This document shows positions 26,001 to 37,370 of a stretch of DNA of 64,000 nucleotides, piece by piece. Position numbers and translations under genes: made by a program. This DNA is from Heterostelium multicystogenum (lineage: Eukaryota > Evosea > Eumycetozoa > Acytosteliales > Acytosteliaceae), in NCBI GenBank assembly GCA_003667245.1, contig RCNN01000072.1:62001-126000 (forward strand), in the 5' to 3' direction. The notes below the pieces were generated by a model that searched no databases, had not been told where the DNA came from, and was given only the letters and a program-made list of their open reading frames with translations. The number at the start of each line of letters is the position of its first letter. Within the stretch, counting starts at the first letter, position 1.

Positions 26001-26181
26001 CTTGGAGGCCAAAAAACCTTTCAAAGGGTGGTTATGTTTACTTTAAATTTTCTTACTTTATTGGCAAGTAGAGATAATTAAATTAATTTATCACAAAATA
26101 ATGTAAAATAAAAAACGAACGAAAGTCATAAGTTTCTCACTAATTTAAGGCAAATGAATAAACTGCAATATTATTAATAAG

Positions 26182-28369
26182 ATGAGTGATCTTGCTGATA
26201 ATGATAATAATAATAATAATAATATAGAGAATGATAATAATTGCAACCTTAACAATGACATTGATGTAGTTGAGAATAAAGATAACCAAGTAGATCATAA
26301 TGATGAACAAGAATTAATCTACAATATTAACAGCGACGATGATGACAACATCATGAATATTGATAGTAATAATAGTAATAATAATAATATAATAATAATA
26401 GTAGGAAGAATCATCTACTATCGACCATTGATCAAAATTCAATTATTAAGATAAAGGATGACTTGGTATTGTTAATTATAGATAGAAATCAAGTATGTAA
26501 ATACTATAATGAGAAATAAAAGTAATAGAATACTGTTTACTAATGGATCTATACCAGTATTTATATTTCCATGGTGTAGTTGATCTATTGGTACTGTATG
26601 GCTCAGTAAGGGTTTATGGATATCTTTTCGATAGCAATTGTAAAAGAACAACTTTATATTCACCTTTTAGTTCAGTTGCACTCTCAATTGAAGGATGTTT
26701 AAACAATAGTCAAAAATGGTAATGAGAGCGATGTTGGAGAGAGCACCGCTGCTGATGCTACGACTAGCATTCATATAAAGAATATCATTGAAAGCAATTC
26801 AAGTTTAGAAGAAAACAACAAGAAGTCAATCTTGGATAAGATCGAACATCTTACATTCAATCCAATATCAACATCGGTCGTCTTGCTGTATAATACACCT
26901 CAATCAAAAGTTAAGAACTATCATCTATATATAAAGAACAACGTCAAGGAAGAATCCATGCAAACAATGGAGTCATTTTATCCAGTATGTTATCTGCACA
27001 TGCACCTTTACAGTTTCATGAAGTATTAATGTCCATATCGTATAGCTATTCTGTCCTACTTTTCCTGTTAAACCTTTGGTTATACCAAAATCACTGGGAC
27101 CATTTTATCAATGATAAACTACTGCAGCAGCCTAATGAAACGAATCAAACGCAGCAGCAAATCACCTATTATTATGACGTGCGGACTCAAAGATGTTGGT
27201 AAGAGTACGTTCAATAGAACTGTTGTAAATAGATTATTGTCCAAGTATCGCTATGTTCTTTATTTGGACATCGACGTAGGACAATCAGAGTTTGTACCTA
27301 GTGGCATGATAGCTTTTGAATATGATAAGTGAACCATTGCTGGGTCCACCTCACTCTCATCAGATGAAACCAATTCGGTGCCACTTTTATGGAGATTCAT
27401 CGCCAAAGAACAATCCTGAATACTATCTCGATCTGGTAAAGTCAATGATTGACTATGCATCGACATTGCATACCGCATTCAACATACCTATCATATTCAA
27501 TACACTGGGTTGGGTGAAAGGAATAGGATATCAACTGCTACAAGAGATCATCAAATACCAGAAGCCATCGCATCTAGTCTATCTATATTACAACAAATTC
27601 AACAACAACAGACCAAACGATCAAAAACAGCAACATCCAACATTTAAACTACTCTTTACCAACAAGACATAGATTGCTTGATGGAGGAAGATGGAAAACA
27701 AAAACACAACTCTATACAGCATAGAAGCAATACAGATTGATGGAAATGTATCGATACCAATGAATGGCTCAGTGATAAGACAACTTAATTTAAAAAGCTA
27801 TTTCGGATCGAATTTGCAATCGATGTCTCCCTATGCCATCAAATTCAATCAAGTAAAGCTGGCTATCATCAACCATGAAGTGCCAATCAGTCAAACAATG
27901 TACGCCCTCAACTCCAGCATCGTTGGACTATGCACAGAAAAGAATCTAACTTTTAAAAGATATCAATGTAAGTCACCGATGATCATCTGCCTATCTACAG
28001 TTCAATAGCTAATGAAAGTAAAATATTATCATATCATAGTTTCAATTAAATACAGAGTATCCGACATTTATTAAATTAGTAGATGGTGAGATACCGATTG
28101 CAGAATGTCTGGGTATAGGTCTCATCAGGTCCATTGACGTTGAGAGTAAAACATTCTATATTCTTACACCGTTGTCACCGCTCGAGCTTGAGAGTTGCAC
28201 CATTTTGCTGAAGGGATCGATATCAATATCACCGGAAGTTTCACTGACAGTTTCATCCAAAGGATCGGTGCTCATTCCATACCTCAAGCTCGAAGTCGTC
28301 AAATCTAGTGGCTCTGGTGTCATGGAAAGACAAATGAAAAAGAAGAAACCAGCAACAACAACAAAATAA
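26182..28369 (+). CDS. nol9: NOL9/Grc3 polynucleotide 5'-kinase (frame broken)
   Basis: RNA 5'-OH kinase acting in ribosomal RNA processing (ITS2) in the nucleolus. The protein opens with a poly-Asn/Asp acidic leader, then a Grc3-type N-terminal domain (YFHGVVDLLVLYGSVRVYGY, LYSPFSSVALSIEG). The P-loop domain has CGLKDVGKSTFNR (about 27180; Walker A GxxxxGKST), then YLDIDVGQSEFVPSG (Walker B region), then FNTLGWVKGIG, all diagnostic for this family. The C-terminal domain has LNSSIVGLC and, after an intron at about 27968-28056, CLGIGLIRSIDVESKTFYIL. A further intron is likely at 26493-26557. Frame changes occur near 26400, 26715, 27000-27180, 27325 and 27680. It lies 181 bp after the kinase gene and 76 bp before the protease gene. 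The family call is firm; exact joins are not. Confidence 0.85.
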
Positions 28370-28445
28370 ATTTATTTATTAAAAACAAGAATCTTATCTA
28401 ACTATCTATCTAACTATCTAACTATCTATATTATATTATATTATA

Positions 28446-29349
28446 ATGAGTGATGATCCTATTGTGTTAACTTTCAAAGATGTATCTTTGTATAAATCAG
28501 ACATTGAAATCTTAGAGAATAGATATCAATGGCTAAATGATGCAATCATAACATTTTTACTTTGAGTATGTGTAATAGAATCTACTTCAGATGAATCATA
28601 CATAGTTATGCAAACTAATATATAATATTGATAATTTAGATATCTAAAATGATAGCGTTTTTAAAAGACTATTTACAAAAGATTACTTTGATGAATGCAT
28701 CAACTGTGTTCATGCTAAACTATGTGGATGGAGACGATGTTGAACAATTGAATGCATTGATAGGCGCACTTGATCTACCTTCAAAAGAAATCATATTCAT
28801 TCCAATTAACAATAATGAAAACCCATCGCAAATTGCAGGTGGATCGCATTGGTAAATGATATTTTTATATATTAAAGAAGTGAAGTTAATCTAGATGTCT
28901 AACGTCTAACACTACCTATGATTAAACAGGTCACTTCTAGTCTTTGAAAAGAGTAGTAATTCGTTCTACTACTATGATTCAATGAATGGCGATTCAAAAC
29001 TATGTATATGGTCGTGGCATTGCAAGAAAGCTATGTAGACTGTTGACTGGACAGTCTGCACAAACACTGAAGCTATCCAAGAGAGACACGCCACAACAAG
29101 TGAATGGCTACGACTGTGGAATTTACCTGCTATCAATCACCGAATATATATCAAAAAGAACTGACCAGTTCATCATCGTTGGCCACCAACAAGCAATTGG
29201 CAATAAGCCAAGATATTGAAACCTCCATGTACAAAAGCATCACACCCAACTATATAAGCATGAAAAGAAACGAAATCTATGAAATTGTCAAAAAAATTAA
29301 TGGCAACCTCCGAACACTGATCAATCAAGCATTCAATTCTCAAATCTGA
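28446..29349 (+). CDS. senp8: NEDD8-specific cysteine protease, SENP8/NEDP1 type
   Basis: Ulp1-family (C48) protease that matures NEDD8 and strips it from cullins and other targets. The N-terminus (MSDDPIVLTFKDVSLYKSD, then RYQWLNDAIITF) aligns with human SENP8 (MDPVVLSY..., WLNDHIIGF). Catalytic residues are visible: His in AGGSHW, Asp in FYYYDSMNG, Cys in NGYDCGIYLL, with the oxyanion-hole Gln likely in DTPQQVNGYD. Introns of about 28566-28639 and 28853-28930. The total (about 225 residues) is close to human SENP8 (212). A frame change at a T5 run (28554-28558) and another near 29165 are probably sequence errors. The ATG at 28446 is the only sensible start. Confidence 0.88.
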
Positions 29350-29420
29350 ATAATCATTAATTTAACTTCAAGAAACAGAATTAGTAGTAATAGCAGTAGT
29401 AGGGTATTAGAGAGGAGAGG

Positions 29421-30876
29421 ATGGCTAACTATAAACTTAGAATAAAGAATGCTGCTCAACTTGTTGTAGTATCAAAGGATAAACCATATGTTGTTGGTAA
29501 AGATATGAGTAATGTATGTTTACCGACTGACTGTCTGTCTTGCATGACAAAATTTAGATGTTTGGACACATATTAACTAGTGCTTGAATGATTGGATGTG
29601 AATATTAAGGTTGAAATCATTGAGAATGGTTCTTTAATTGTTGATGATAAAGGTATTATTGTGGATGTTGGAACAGAGCAAGAGATTTTGGGTAGACATG
29701 CTGGTGACACATTTGACAAGGTTTATCGATTGCACTGGCCGTGCTGTAATCCCTGGATTGGTAGATGGTCACACAACATCCTGTGTATGCTGGTGATAGA
29801 GTACATGAGTTTGCTATGAAGCTAGCAGGTGCAACTTATCTAGAGGTTCAAAAAGCAGGTGGTGGAATTGGATTCACTGTACAACACACACGCCAAGCTT
29901 CGGAGTCAGAGCTTTCGGCTCTCTTGAAGCCAGTCTCGATCGTATGTTGAAGCAAGGTACTATACTTTGATCGAGGCAAAGAGTGGATATGGATTGGAAA
30001 CTGAAACCGAGAAATGAAGATGCTCAAAGTGCTTCATTCCGCTGCACAGCAACATCCAATTGAAATATCTGCTACTTATCTAGGTGACACGCAGTCCTAA
30101 GGGATCCACAGCCGAAGAAGCAACCAACGATATTGTTAACAGACAACTCCCTGAGCTCAAAAGACTTAGAGACGCTGGCGAGATTTCTCCAGAGAACATT
30201 GATGTCTTCTTGGAGCGTGGATTCTTTGAGTACGATGACACCAAACGTATTTTGGAGGCTGGTCAAAGCTTGGATTGGCAATCAATTTCCACGGTGATGA
30301 GCTCAGCTTTATGAAATCTGGTGAGTTGGCTGGCGAGTTGAAAGCACGTGCAATCAGTCACCTCGAGAAGGTCAGCGAAGAAGGAATGATTGAAGATGGC
30401 AAAAGGTTCCAACCTTTGCTGTACTTTTACCAACCACTGCATATGTAACTTAGACTGGAATGCCCACCAGCACGAAGAATGATCGAACTCAACGTACCGG
30501 TTGCACTCGGTAGTGATTTTAAACCCTAATGCACACTGTCTTTCCATGCCATTCGTAATGAATCTTGCATGTGTACTTATGAAGATGAACATGAACGAAG
30601 CATTAGTTGCAGCCACCATTAACTCTGCAGGTAAGTAACAACAATTCACATCACATTTAACAACATCAAGATATAATTAGGCTCACTGGCTGGACCTTTA
30701 CTTCAAACCTTTAGCATCGATTAATAAATCAAAGACACATGGATCATTGGAAGTTGGTAAATATGCAGACATGGTTATCATTGATTTCCAACAGATGGGA
30801 ACACATCATTTATGAGATGGTAGACCCACCTATTTCGCATGTTATCAAGAAAGGTAATGTTGTATTCAGTCAATAA
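29421..30876 (+). CDS. amdhd1: Imidazolonepropionase (HutI/AMDHD1), histidine catabolism (frame broken)
   Basis: Hydrolyses 4-imidazolone-5-propanoate to N-formimino-L-glutamate, the third step of histidine degradation; a metal-dependent amidohydrolase. Start MANYKLRIKNAAQLVVVSKD. Diagnostic blocks, many near-identical to human AMDHD1: VIPGLVDGHT with the HxH metal site followed by VYAGDRVHEFAMKLAGATYLE, GGGIGFTVQHTRQAS, GTTLIEAKSGYGLETETE, NFHGDELSFMKSGELAGEL, RAISHLEKVSEEGM, PTTAYVLRLECPPARRM, NVPVALGSDFNPNAHC, SKTHGSLEVGKYADMVIIDF and a stop at 30874-30876. Introns about 29514-29557 and 30631-30714. At least eight frame changes (for example near 29730-29770, 29930, 30010, 30080, 30280, 30395, 30520) scatter this highly conserved protein across three frames. 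Sequence error is far likelier than decay because conservation is uniform. Confidence 0.9.
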
Positions 30877-31262
30877 TAATGGTGTCAAACCCAAATATAA
30901 CCAAACAACCAAACCCAAATAAACCAAACAACATATATATATTCTGATATTTATAAAAGCATTAACCAGCATAGCAAATGAAAAAGGTGTGAATGGTGCA
31001 AATCCAAAAATAACCAGCAACAAAATCCAATCTTTGCAAAAAAACAACTCAAAAATCACACGTGTTTCAAAGTTGGATCAATCAAAGAAAATATTTAGAA
31101 TCAAAATCAATTTGTTGAAATTGATTACCTATTTCCTAATTTATAAATTAGTTCATCTTTAACTAGTTGATGACTATCGATTGAATAAAGTTTAAACTTA
31201 AATAACTTTTGCATTTGAAAGAGCGATTTTAGATAGAACTATATATACATAGGAATTGCAAA
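30877..31262. other. Intergenic gap before the sirtuin gene
   Basis: AT-rich; the first part repeats AACCAAACAACCAAACCC-like units at 30898-30930, the rest is A-rich leader sequence. No gene is seen. Confidence 0.5.
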
Positions 31263-32461
31263 ATGGGAGTATCACAATCAAAGAATGAGGCAAAGGTATT
31301 TCCTAAAATGAGTCCAGAGGAAAAACAGAAATACGATTGGGATGTTGCAAGATACCAGGAAAAGAGAGCAATGTTGGCATTACTTCCGAGAAACTATGCT
31401 GTTGAGCAATGTAGAACTTCAGATGCCAATCAGGTGTTTTCAATCAGAAGACCCAATACTTTTGACTTTTCAAATGTTCGTGTGCCATCTGCCATGTCAA
31501 AAGGGCTTGACAAGAGGAGAAGATAATACAGAGTATTATGATGATTTGTCCCAAATCCAAGAGAAAGCTGGACAGATCGCTAAACTATTGATGGCCTCAA
31601 AGAACTGTGTTTGTTACACTGGAGCCGGAATATCAACTACTGCTGGAATGCCTGATTTTCGTGGACCAGAGGGTGCATGGACCAAACAGGACCAAGGTAT
31701 ATATGACAGCTCTAATGTACCAGAACTCAATGAAATCGTACCCACACTTGCTCATATGGCCATTTCCAAGCTAGTCGAGTTGGGACTTGTCAAGTTTGTC
31801 ATCACAACAACAAACATGGATTGTTTACATCTCAAATCGGGAGTACCACATAATAAGATTGTCGAACTCCATGGAAATTCATTCAAAACATAGATGCACC
31901 GTTTGCAAGCACACTGAAACACCTCCAGGAGGAAATATACAACTCACCAATGGCAAGATGTAAACGAAACGGATGCACTGGAATGTATGTGGATTCAATT
32001 GTCAATTTTGCAGAGCCAATCGACGACGAAGACTGGCGTGTAGCCAAAGAGCAATCACAATTGGCTGATCTATTCAATAGTGTTGGGAACATCAATGAGA
32101 GTATTACCCGCCTGTTTATTGTGTGAAATGGGCCCAATTGCAAACAATGGTCACATGGTATTATGCAACCTTCAGATCACCCCTTACGATGACAACTCAA
32201 CACCCACAGACCATTTTGCACAACCGATGAATTCATGTATTATTTGATGAAGGAATTAAATATTGAAATTCCATATAATTACACCAAAAGGTAACGCATC
32301 TTATCATTATTCACTCCAATCAATAATGTAAATTTCCTAACCAATTTAATCAATGATTAAATATTATTATTTTAGGTCAACATATAAAGAAGACAGAATT
32401 TCCAATTCAAAAGAAAGACTATTGGAAACCTAGTTCAGAGATAGACAAAGCAAAACTATGA
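31263..32461 (+). CDS. SIRT7-like (class IV) sirtuin with a myristoylation-type N-terminus
   Basis: NAD-dependent protein deacylase. Core motifs: CVCYTGAGISTTAGMPDFRG (NAD binding), GAWTK, TNMDCLHLKSGVP (the TQNxD equivalent; Asn and Asp kept) and VELHGNSF (catalytic His). A zinc module has CTVC and RCKRNGC, then NFAEPIDDEDW. The C-terminus (LQITPYDD, then MYYLMKELNIEIPYNYTKR) parallels SIRT7 (LQWTPKDD ... LLMAELGLEIP). The last intron is 32291-32375 and the stop 32459-32461. The first residues, MGVSQSK, fit an N-myristoylation consensus (Gly2, Ser6, Lys7); mammalian SIRT7 is nucleolar, so this would be a different address. Frame changes near 31520, 31890, 31965 and about 32085-32130. D. discoideum has several sir2 genes; I cannot say which is the orthologue. 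Confidence 0.87.
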
Positions 32462-33119
32462 AAACACCATTTAGTTTCCTATTTTAATCAAATTTATAAT
32501 ATTATAATATATTTCACTTTTGGATCCAAAACCGTGCTGGAAATTATTATAATTTGATTAAATGACAGCATACAATCCATTTGTAGATTGTCATCAAACA
32601 TTATTTATTTTTTGTACATAAAAACAAATCTTACAGATACACAGATGCATGTGTTTGTGTTTGTTTCATCAATTTTACTGCATTCGATAGGAATTTATTT
32701 TATTTGATTGATGACCACTACCACATTTTCACATCTCATCAAATATCTGTGATAGTAGGTGGGTGGGTGGGTAAAGAGATAAGCGATGAATAGTATGATG
32801 GATGTGGAATATTCAATGCAATGCAATCCAATGTATTTAATATAATAGATTGATTCATTACTTATTTGGCGCAAACATGCAATACTATTGTATACAATAT
32901 TACAACTACAATTTCCACCTCCTAATTTATTACACATCGTTGTAATTTAATAAAGACTACAACAATTAATAATATCATTGATATTTATATCTATACTAAT
33001 TTAATATCATTTAATTTATATTTATATCTATCTATAGCTATATTTTGGATTAATTATAATTATTATTATTATTTCTTTAAGAATTTATTTATTGATCTAA
33101 ATAGATATTAAAATAAAAT
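32462..33119. other. Intergenic region with a short G-rich tract
   Basis: AT-rich sequence between the sirtuin and GT14 genes. The one standout is GGTGGGTGGGTGGG at 32758-32771, four G tracts with single-base loops on the plus strand. ATTT/TATA-rich sequence from about 32940 to 33119 is probably the GT14 promoter and leader. No gene. Confidence 0.55.
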
Positions 33120-34896
33120 ATGAGAAGAAATGTATTAGTTAATTTAGTTATAATATTTATATGTATTATAAGTTTAACTATTATATCTATTTCATTGTTT
33201 ATTATACCTTCCTCACATTTACCAAAGAATCACAATGAAATAGCTGACAATGTAATGAATAATTATGTTTTCAATACTTATGTCAATAAATACAAAGATA
33301 GTGGAATCAAAGGAATCCACCCCAATAAGAAAGACCATAGAAAACCTGCTTCGAAACCTGTAAAGATTTCAAAAGATCTGCCCAAGCAAGAGGTGGTTGT
33401 CATAAACCAAACAGAAACTGTCCTTCCTGTCTTGACACTTGCTTTGTGAAAATGGTGGAATTGGATTCGTTGACAAGTGTATTTGCTCTCCTCCTTATAA
33501 AGGTGACAAGTGCGAGCAAATTGACGAATCATTGAACGACCCTTGTCTGGCACAAGATGTACAGAGCTCCGCCAAGAGGTTTAATAGGAAAGACAAACGA
33601 GTATCATGATACCATTGGAAACTGTACGATTAATACATCGGTTGATTGTTGTTGGAAGTTGAATAAACGATCAAAAACACAGATGTTTGACCAGCTCGAT
33701 AATAGTACTGATCATCAATTCCTCGAAAGATTACTGTCATCATATGGACCTTGGACTGAGAATGACAAGATCATGATCGACTACCTCTTCTCCATTGACT
33801 CAAGCAACAGCTATCAAATGAAATACAAGAAGGACAAGTTTTCATCCATTACTTTCTCTGACAAGCCAAGTATTGCATTCACCATTGATATCTACCATGT
33901 CGACATGGAAAGTTTGACTGCTCTTCTGAAGAATATCTATAGATCGAAACATTATTTTATCATCCATGTAGATAGTAGTATTGGCCACGAGAAATTGAAT
34001 GAGATCAAACAGTTGGCAGAGTCTTACAATACAAAAAAACATAGCAATAAGAATATCCAATTGTTAGAGAAGAGATTTGGTAGCACTTGGGGATCCATTG
34101 CCTCAGTTTACTCGGAGATAGCCTCCATTGCAACAGCGTTTGATATGGTCAAACAGAGAATTAAAGATGGACATCCACATGCACATCAATGGAGTCATGT
34201 TATCAATCTTGGAATCTATGATTTCCCTACCAAGAACATCAGAGATTTGGAATTCTTCTTGGGAAGAAACATCAAGAAGAATTTTATTGAAAAGGCACCT
34301 AGAAAGACTGAATCAAGAAAATCTGTAAGTAAACTTAGAGATCTATCAAAATTTTGCGATCATATTAATTGACCAATCAACAGAAAACATGGATGGAATG
34401 TGATAATCAAATGGCAAGCATTGAATACCAGAACGCAGATCACTGTGGAAGCAATGACTATCTTCTGAACTCTTATAACAACGACTCTCTTGTGGAGGGA
34501 TCACAATGGCATTTCATTACATATCGCTTTGCCAACCATTTGTTGTCGTCAATGAAATCCATTGAAAGAATGTTCTCTTTGAAATTTGCACTTTCGCCCA
34601 ACGAAATATTCTACCATCTTGCTTTACTTGAGTCGAAATTACCAGATGAATGGGATGGTAAGTTTGTTTTCTCGTTGATCTCGACCTATTTATGATACTA
34701 ATTCAATCTCGATTCATTCATTCACTGTATAGACCACAACTACAGATATATTCCATACCACAAGGAAAACAAAGAAGTGGAAGTATCTGACATTGATTTC
34801 AAATTTGATAGTTATTTTTCAAGCAAGGTTAAAGACCAAGCTGTTAGAGATGCAATTACAGAAAACCACTTAAACTTCCGAAACAAAATAAAGTAA
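33120..34896 (+). CDS. Type II membrane glycosyltransferase, GT14 (Branch) family, with EGF-like stem
   Basis: Golgi-type enzyme related to core-2/I-branching beta-1,6-GlcNAc transferases and xylosyltransferases. A short cytosolic tail (MRRN) precedes one signal anchor (VIIFICIISLTIISISLFII). An EGF-like module follows the first frame change (CENGGIGF, then CICSPPYKGDKCE, 33446-33516). The catalytic domain opens IAFTIDIYHVDMESL, LLKNIYRSKHYFIIHVDSS, then FGSTWGSIASVYSEI, VINLGIYDFPTK, and later GSQWHFITYRFANHLL, FALSPNEIFYHLALLES: the usual Branch-domain order. Introns 34325-34383 and 34658-34732. Frame changes near 33445 and 33590. Donor and acceptor sugars cannot be told from sequence. Confidence 0.86.
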
Positions 34897-35418
34897 TTCT
34901 TACATTCAAAAATGTATGAATCATTATTTCAAATTATATGATTGCTCGCTGGGTGACTTTTATAGATTATCCTTATATCTACCTTACTAACATTTAGAAT
35001 TTGTAGTATCTAAAGTTAAATCCAGTATTGTTCTAACAACAATGGGCTATTAAACTAAACTAAATATTTGAGTTTCCATACTTTATAAAGTAGCCCCATT
35101 TATCTGGTATATCTTTCATCTATTGTCTGAGACTTTGAGATTTACTTTTGGTTGGAATGATTCCTTCGTCTATTGTATCTAATGCTCCAAGGACTTGAGT
35201 TAATGAAAGTAATCAGATTATTTCTAAAAAAAACAAAATAATCTAGAGTAACATTTTCAAAGTAATAGAAATTAGTAGGAAGTGGGTCTAGGTTCTGTCT
35301 TATATGATATTATTTATGAGAGGATGTCGAAACATTAATATTAAAGTGATAATATTACTCATCCACCCACCCACTAATCTATTATACTATAAATAAATTG
35401 AAACATCAATGCTTATTA
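34897..35418. other. Intergenic region upstream of the FNIP pair
   Basis: AT-rich, no gene. Contains a CCACCCACCCA motif at 35363-35373 close to the next start, the complement of the G-rich motif at 32758. Confidence 0.5.
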
Positions 35419-37177
35419 ATGGAGAATAATCAGGTGAACAGCAACAACAACATATCATGTTTGTCATTTATCTTGCTAAGAAGAATAGTTGAAGCAATCG
35501 ACAACAACATCGATAGAAATCGTTCTGAGTTTGGTGTGCAAAAAGACTGTTTTATGATAGAAACAGCTACCTGACTTTCAACACCAATGATATCAAGTGT
35601 AACTATCAACCTGAAAGGTTCAAGTTGAAGTCATACAAATCATTCTTTTTAGATGCTGTCGAACAGGCTCAATATAAAGATCTCAAACTTTACATTGGAC
35701 CTACAGACTCTGCCACCTTTGAATCTGATGACTATGATATTATATATGATTACAGTAAGTTACTACTTTAAAGATAATCAAGTTTCACCTAACTTATGTG
35801 TAATTTATTTAGGGAAAATTAATATAAGAAACTACAAGCATATCCCTGATAATGTTAAATATGTTACTTTTGTTTCTGAAAATGTTGATGATGATGATGA
35901 GTATATCTACTCGCTATTGAACAAGTCAAAGGTAACTCATCTCTATAAGTGTGAAACCATTGCTTATGGTCTACCTCAGACTTTGGAGTACATAAGCTTC
36001 AGCACTCTGTTTATTGGACCATTGATGCCCGGATGCTTTTCCACCGGGTTTAAAAGAGATACACTTTTATGACTTTTCTGTATACAACTTTCCTCTGTCA
36101 GTTGGAATTCTCCCTGAGGGATTGGAAGTCTTCAGGTCACCCGATATTGAATGGCTTCCCGGATCACTGCCATCATCGCTTCGTATTCTTGAGCATCCAG
36201 GTGATAGCTTCTCAACGATACAATCAGGGGTACTTCCACCTAACCTAAAGAGCTTTTCTACCACCTCCATCCCCTCCGCAATTCATTACGATTCACTACC
36301 TATTACACTCCAGCATCTGAAATTTGCACCACCAACCTTGCTTCCGATGATCAGGAATCTCACTAATCTAGAGAGTCTTTTAATTTTTATAACTGTCAAT
36401 GATGAAAATCCTGTCGATGCAGACTCTATTGTTGATCTGAGTTTGCTTCCTCCCAATCTAAAAAGTCTTTCGTTTGGATTCTCAAAAGCAATACTTATCA
36501 ATGCCCTTCCCGCTTCAATTAAGTATCTGGATGTTGGATACAGTAGCTACGATCAAAACGAATTGTTTGCTGTGACATCGAACAGACCCTATCATCTGGA
36601 AGAGTTTGCTGTGGGCTATCATTACAAAAGCCAACCGCTTCCAAGAAATTTGAAAGTTGATAGACTCAATTTTTCGCGATACACTCACGATATTCAAATT
36701 GGTGACCTACCCAAAGGCATTGAAACTCTTGAATTGGGTACAATACCTCAGAGAATAGCACCAGGTTCCTTACCAAATACAATTAAAAAACTGAAACTCA
36801 ACAATAGAACTATCAAAAATATAAATAGCAAAGGTGTCATTCCAAGCTCGGTTGAAACGGTGGAGTTGAGCTACTGCTATAATGAATACGACAACATTGA
36901 GTTTCCACCAACCGTTAAAACACTTGTTATAACTCTCACACGCCCTAATCACTTTGAGGATCTTCCTACCAACGTTACCGATATCATTATATCAACCTCA
37001 CCTGTCACAACCACCAAGTATAATTTAAGAAAACTCGACCAAGATAGCTATTTAATTTTTGGAAGATCCAATCCCTACAAATTCTTAGCTGCCATCTTTC
37101 CCGCCACTGCCCTACACGACATCTATTTTATGATAACAGGTGAGCCAAAACCAAGTAAAGGCTGTACAATACAATGA
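35419..37177 (+). CDS. F-box protein with FNIP-like repeats
   Basis: Start MENNQVNSNNN, then an F-box-like segment: CLSFILLRRIVEAIDNN, and in the next frame LSLVCKK, the usual end of the motif. One frame change near 35515-35560 separates them. Exon 1 ends at 35754; the intron is 35755-35812. The body holds degenerate FNIP/leucine-rich units (GLPQTLEYISFSTLFIGPLM, SLPSSLRILEHPGD, LPPNLKSFST, LLPPNLKSLSFG, LPASIKYLDVG, DLPKGIETLELG, SLPNTIKKLKLN), spaced 20-25 residues apart. A second change near 36050 joins the halves. The C-terminus (LRKLDQDSYLIFGRSNPYKF) resembles that of the next gene (IRKLDDNYYLFYGHLARSKF), so the two are tandem paralogues. Role inferred: SCF adaptor. Confidence 0.78.
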
Positions 37178-37370
37178 TCATCAACCAATCGATTCCTACA
37201 AACAACTATTTTTCCAATTGGAAATGAAATAAAGTAGTTCGCCTTTTGAGATTTTCCAAGTATGTTCCTTTGATTGAAAAAAATTCAATGGGTGGTAGGA
37301 AAATCATTTCAATCATTGATACTTTGATTAAATTAGTAATAAGTTGTTTTTTGTATATCATAGTCTTCAT

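Noticed and set aside
26400..26720. Separate small genes within the NOL9 span
   Set aside because: The fragments read as consecutive pieces of the Grc3 N-terminal domain once an intron (26493-26557) and a frame change are allowed.
30898..30945. AACCAAACAACC-like units as telomeric repeat
   Set aside because: The units are irregular, short and flanked by coding genes on both sides, so they are simple A/C-rich sequence.
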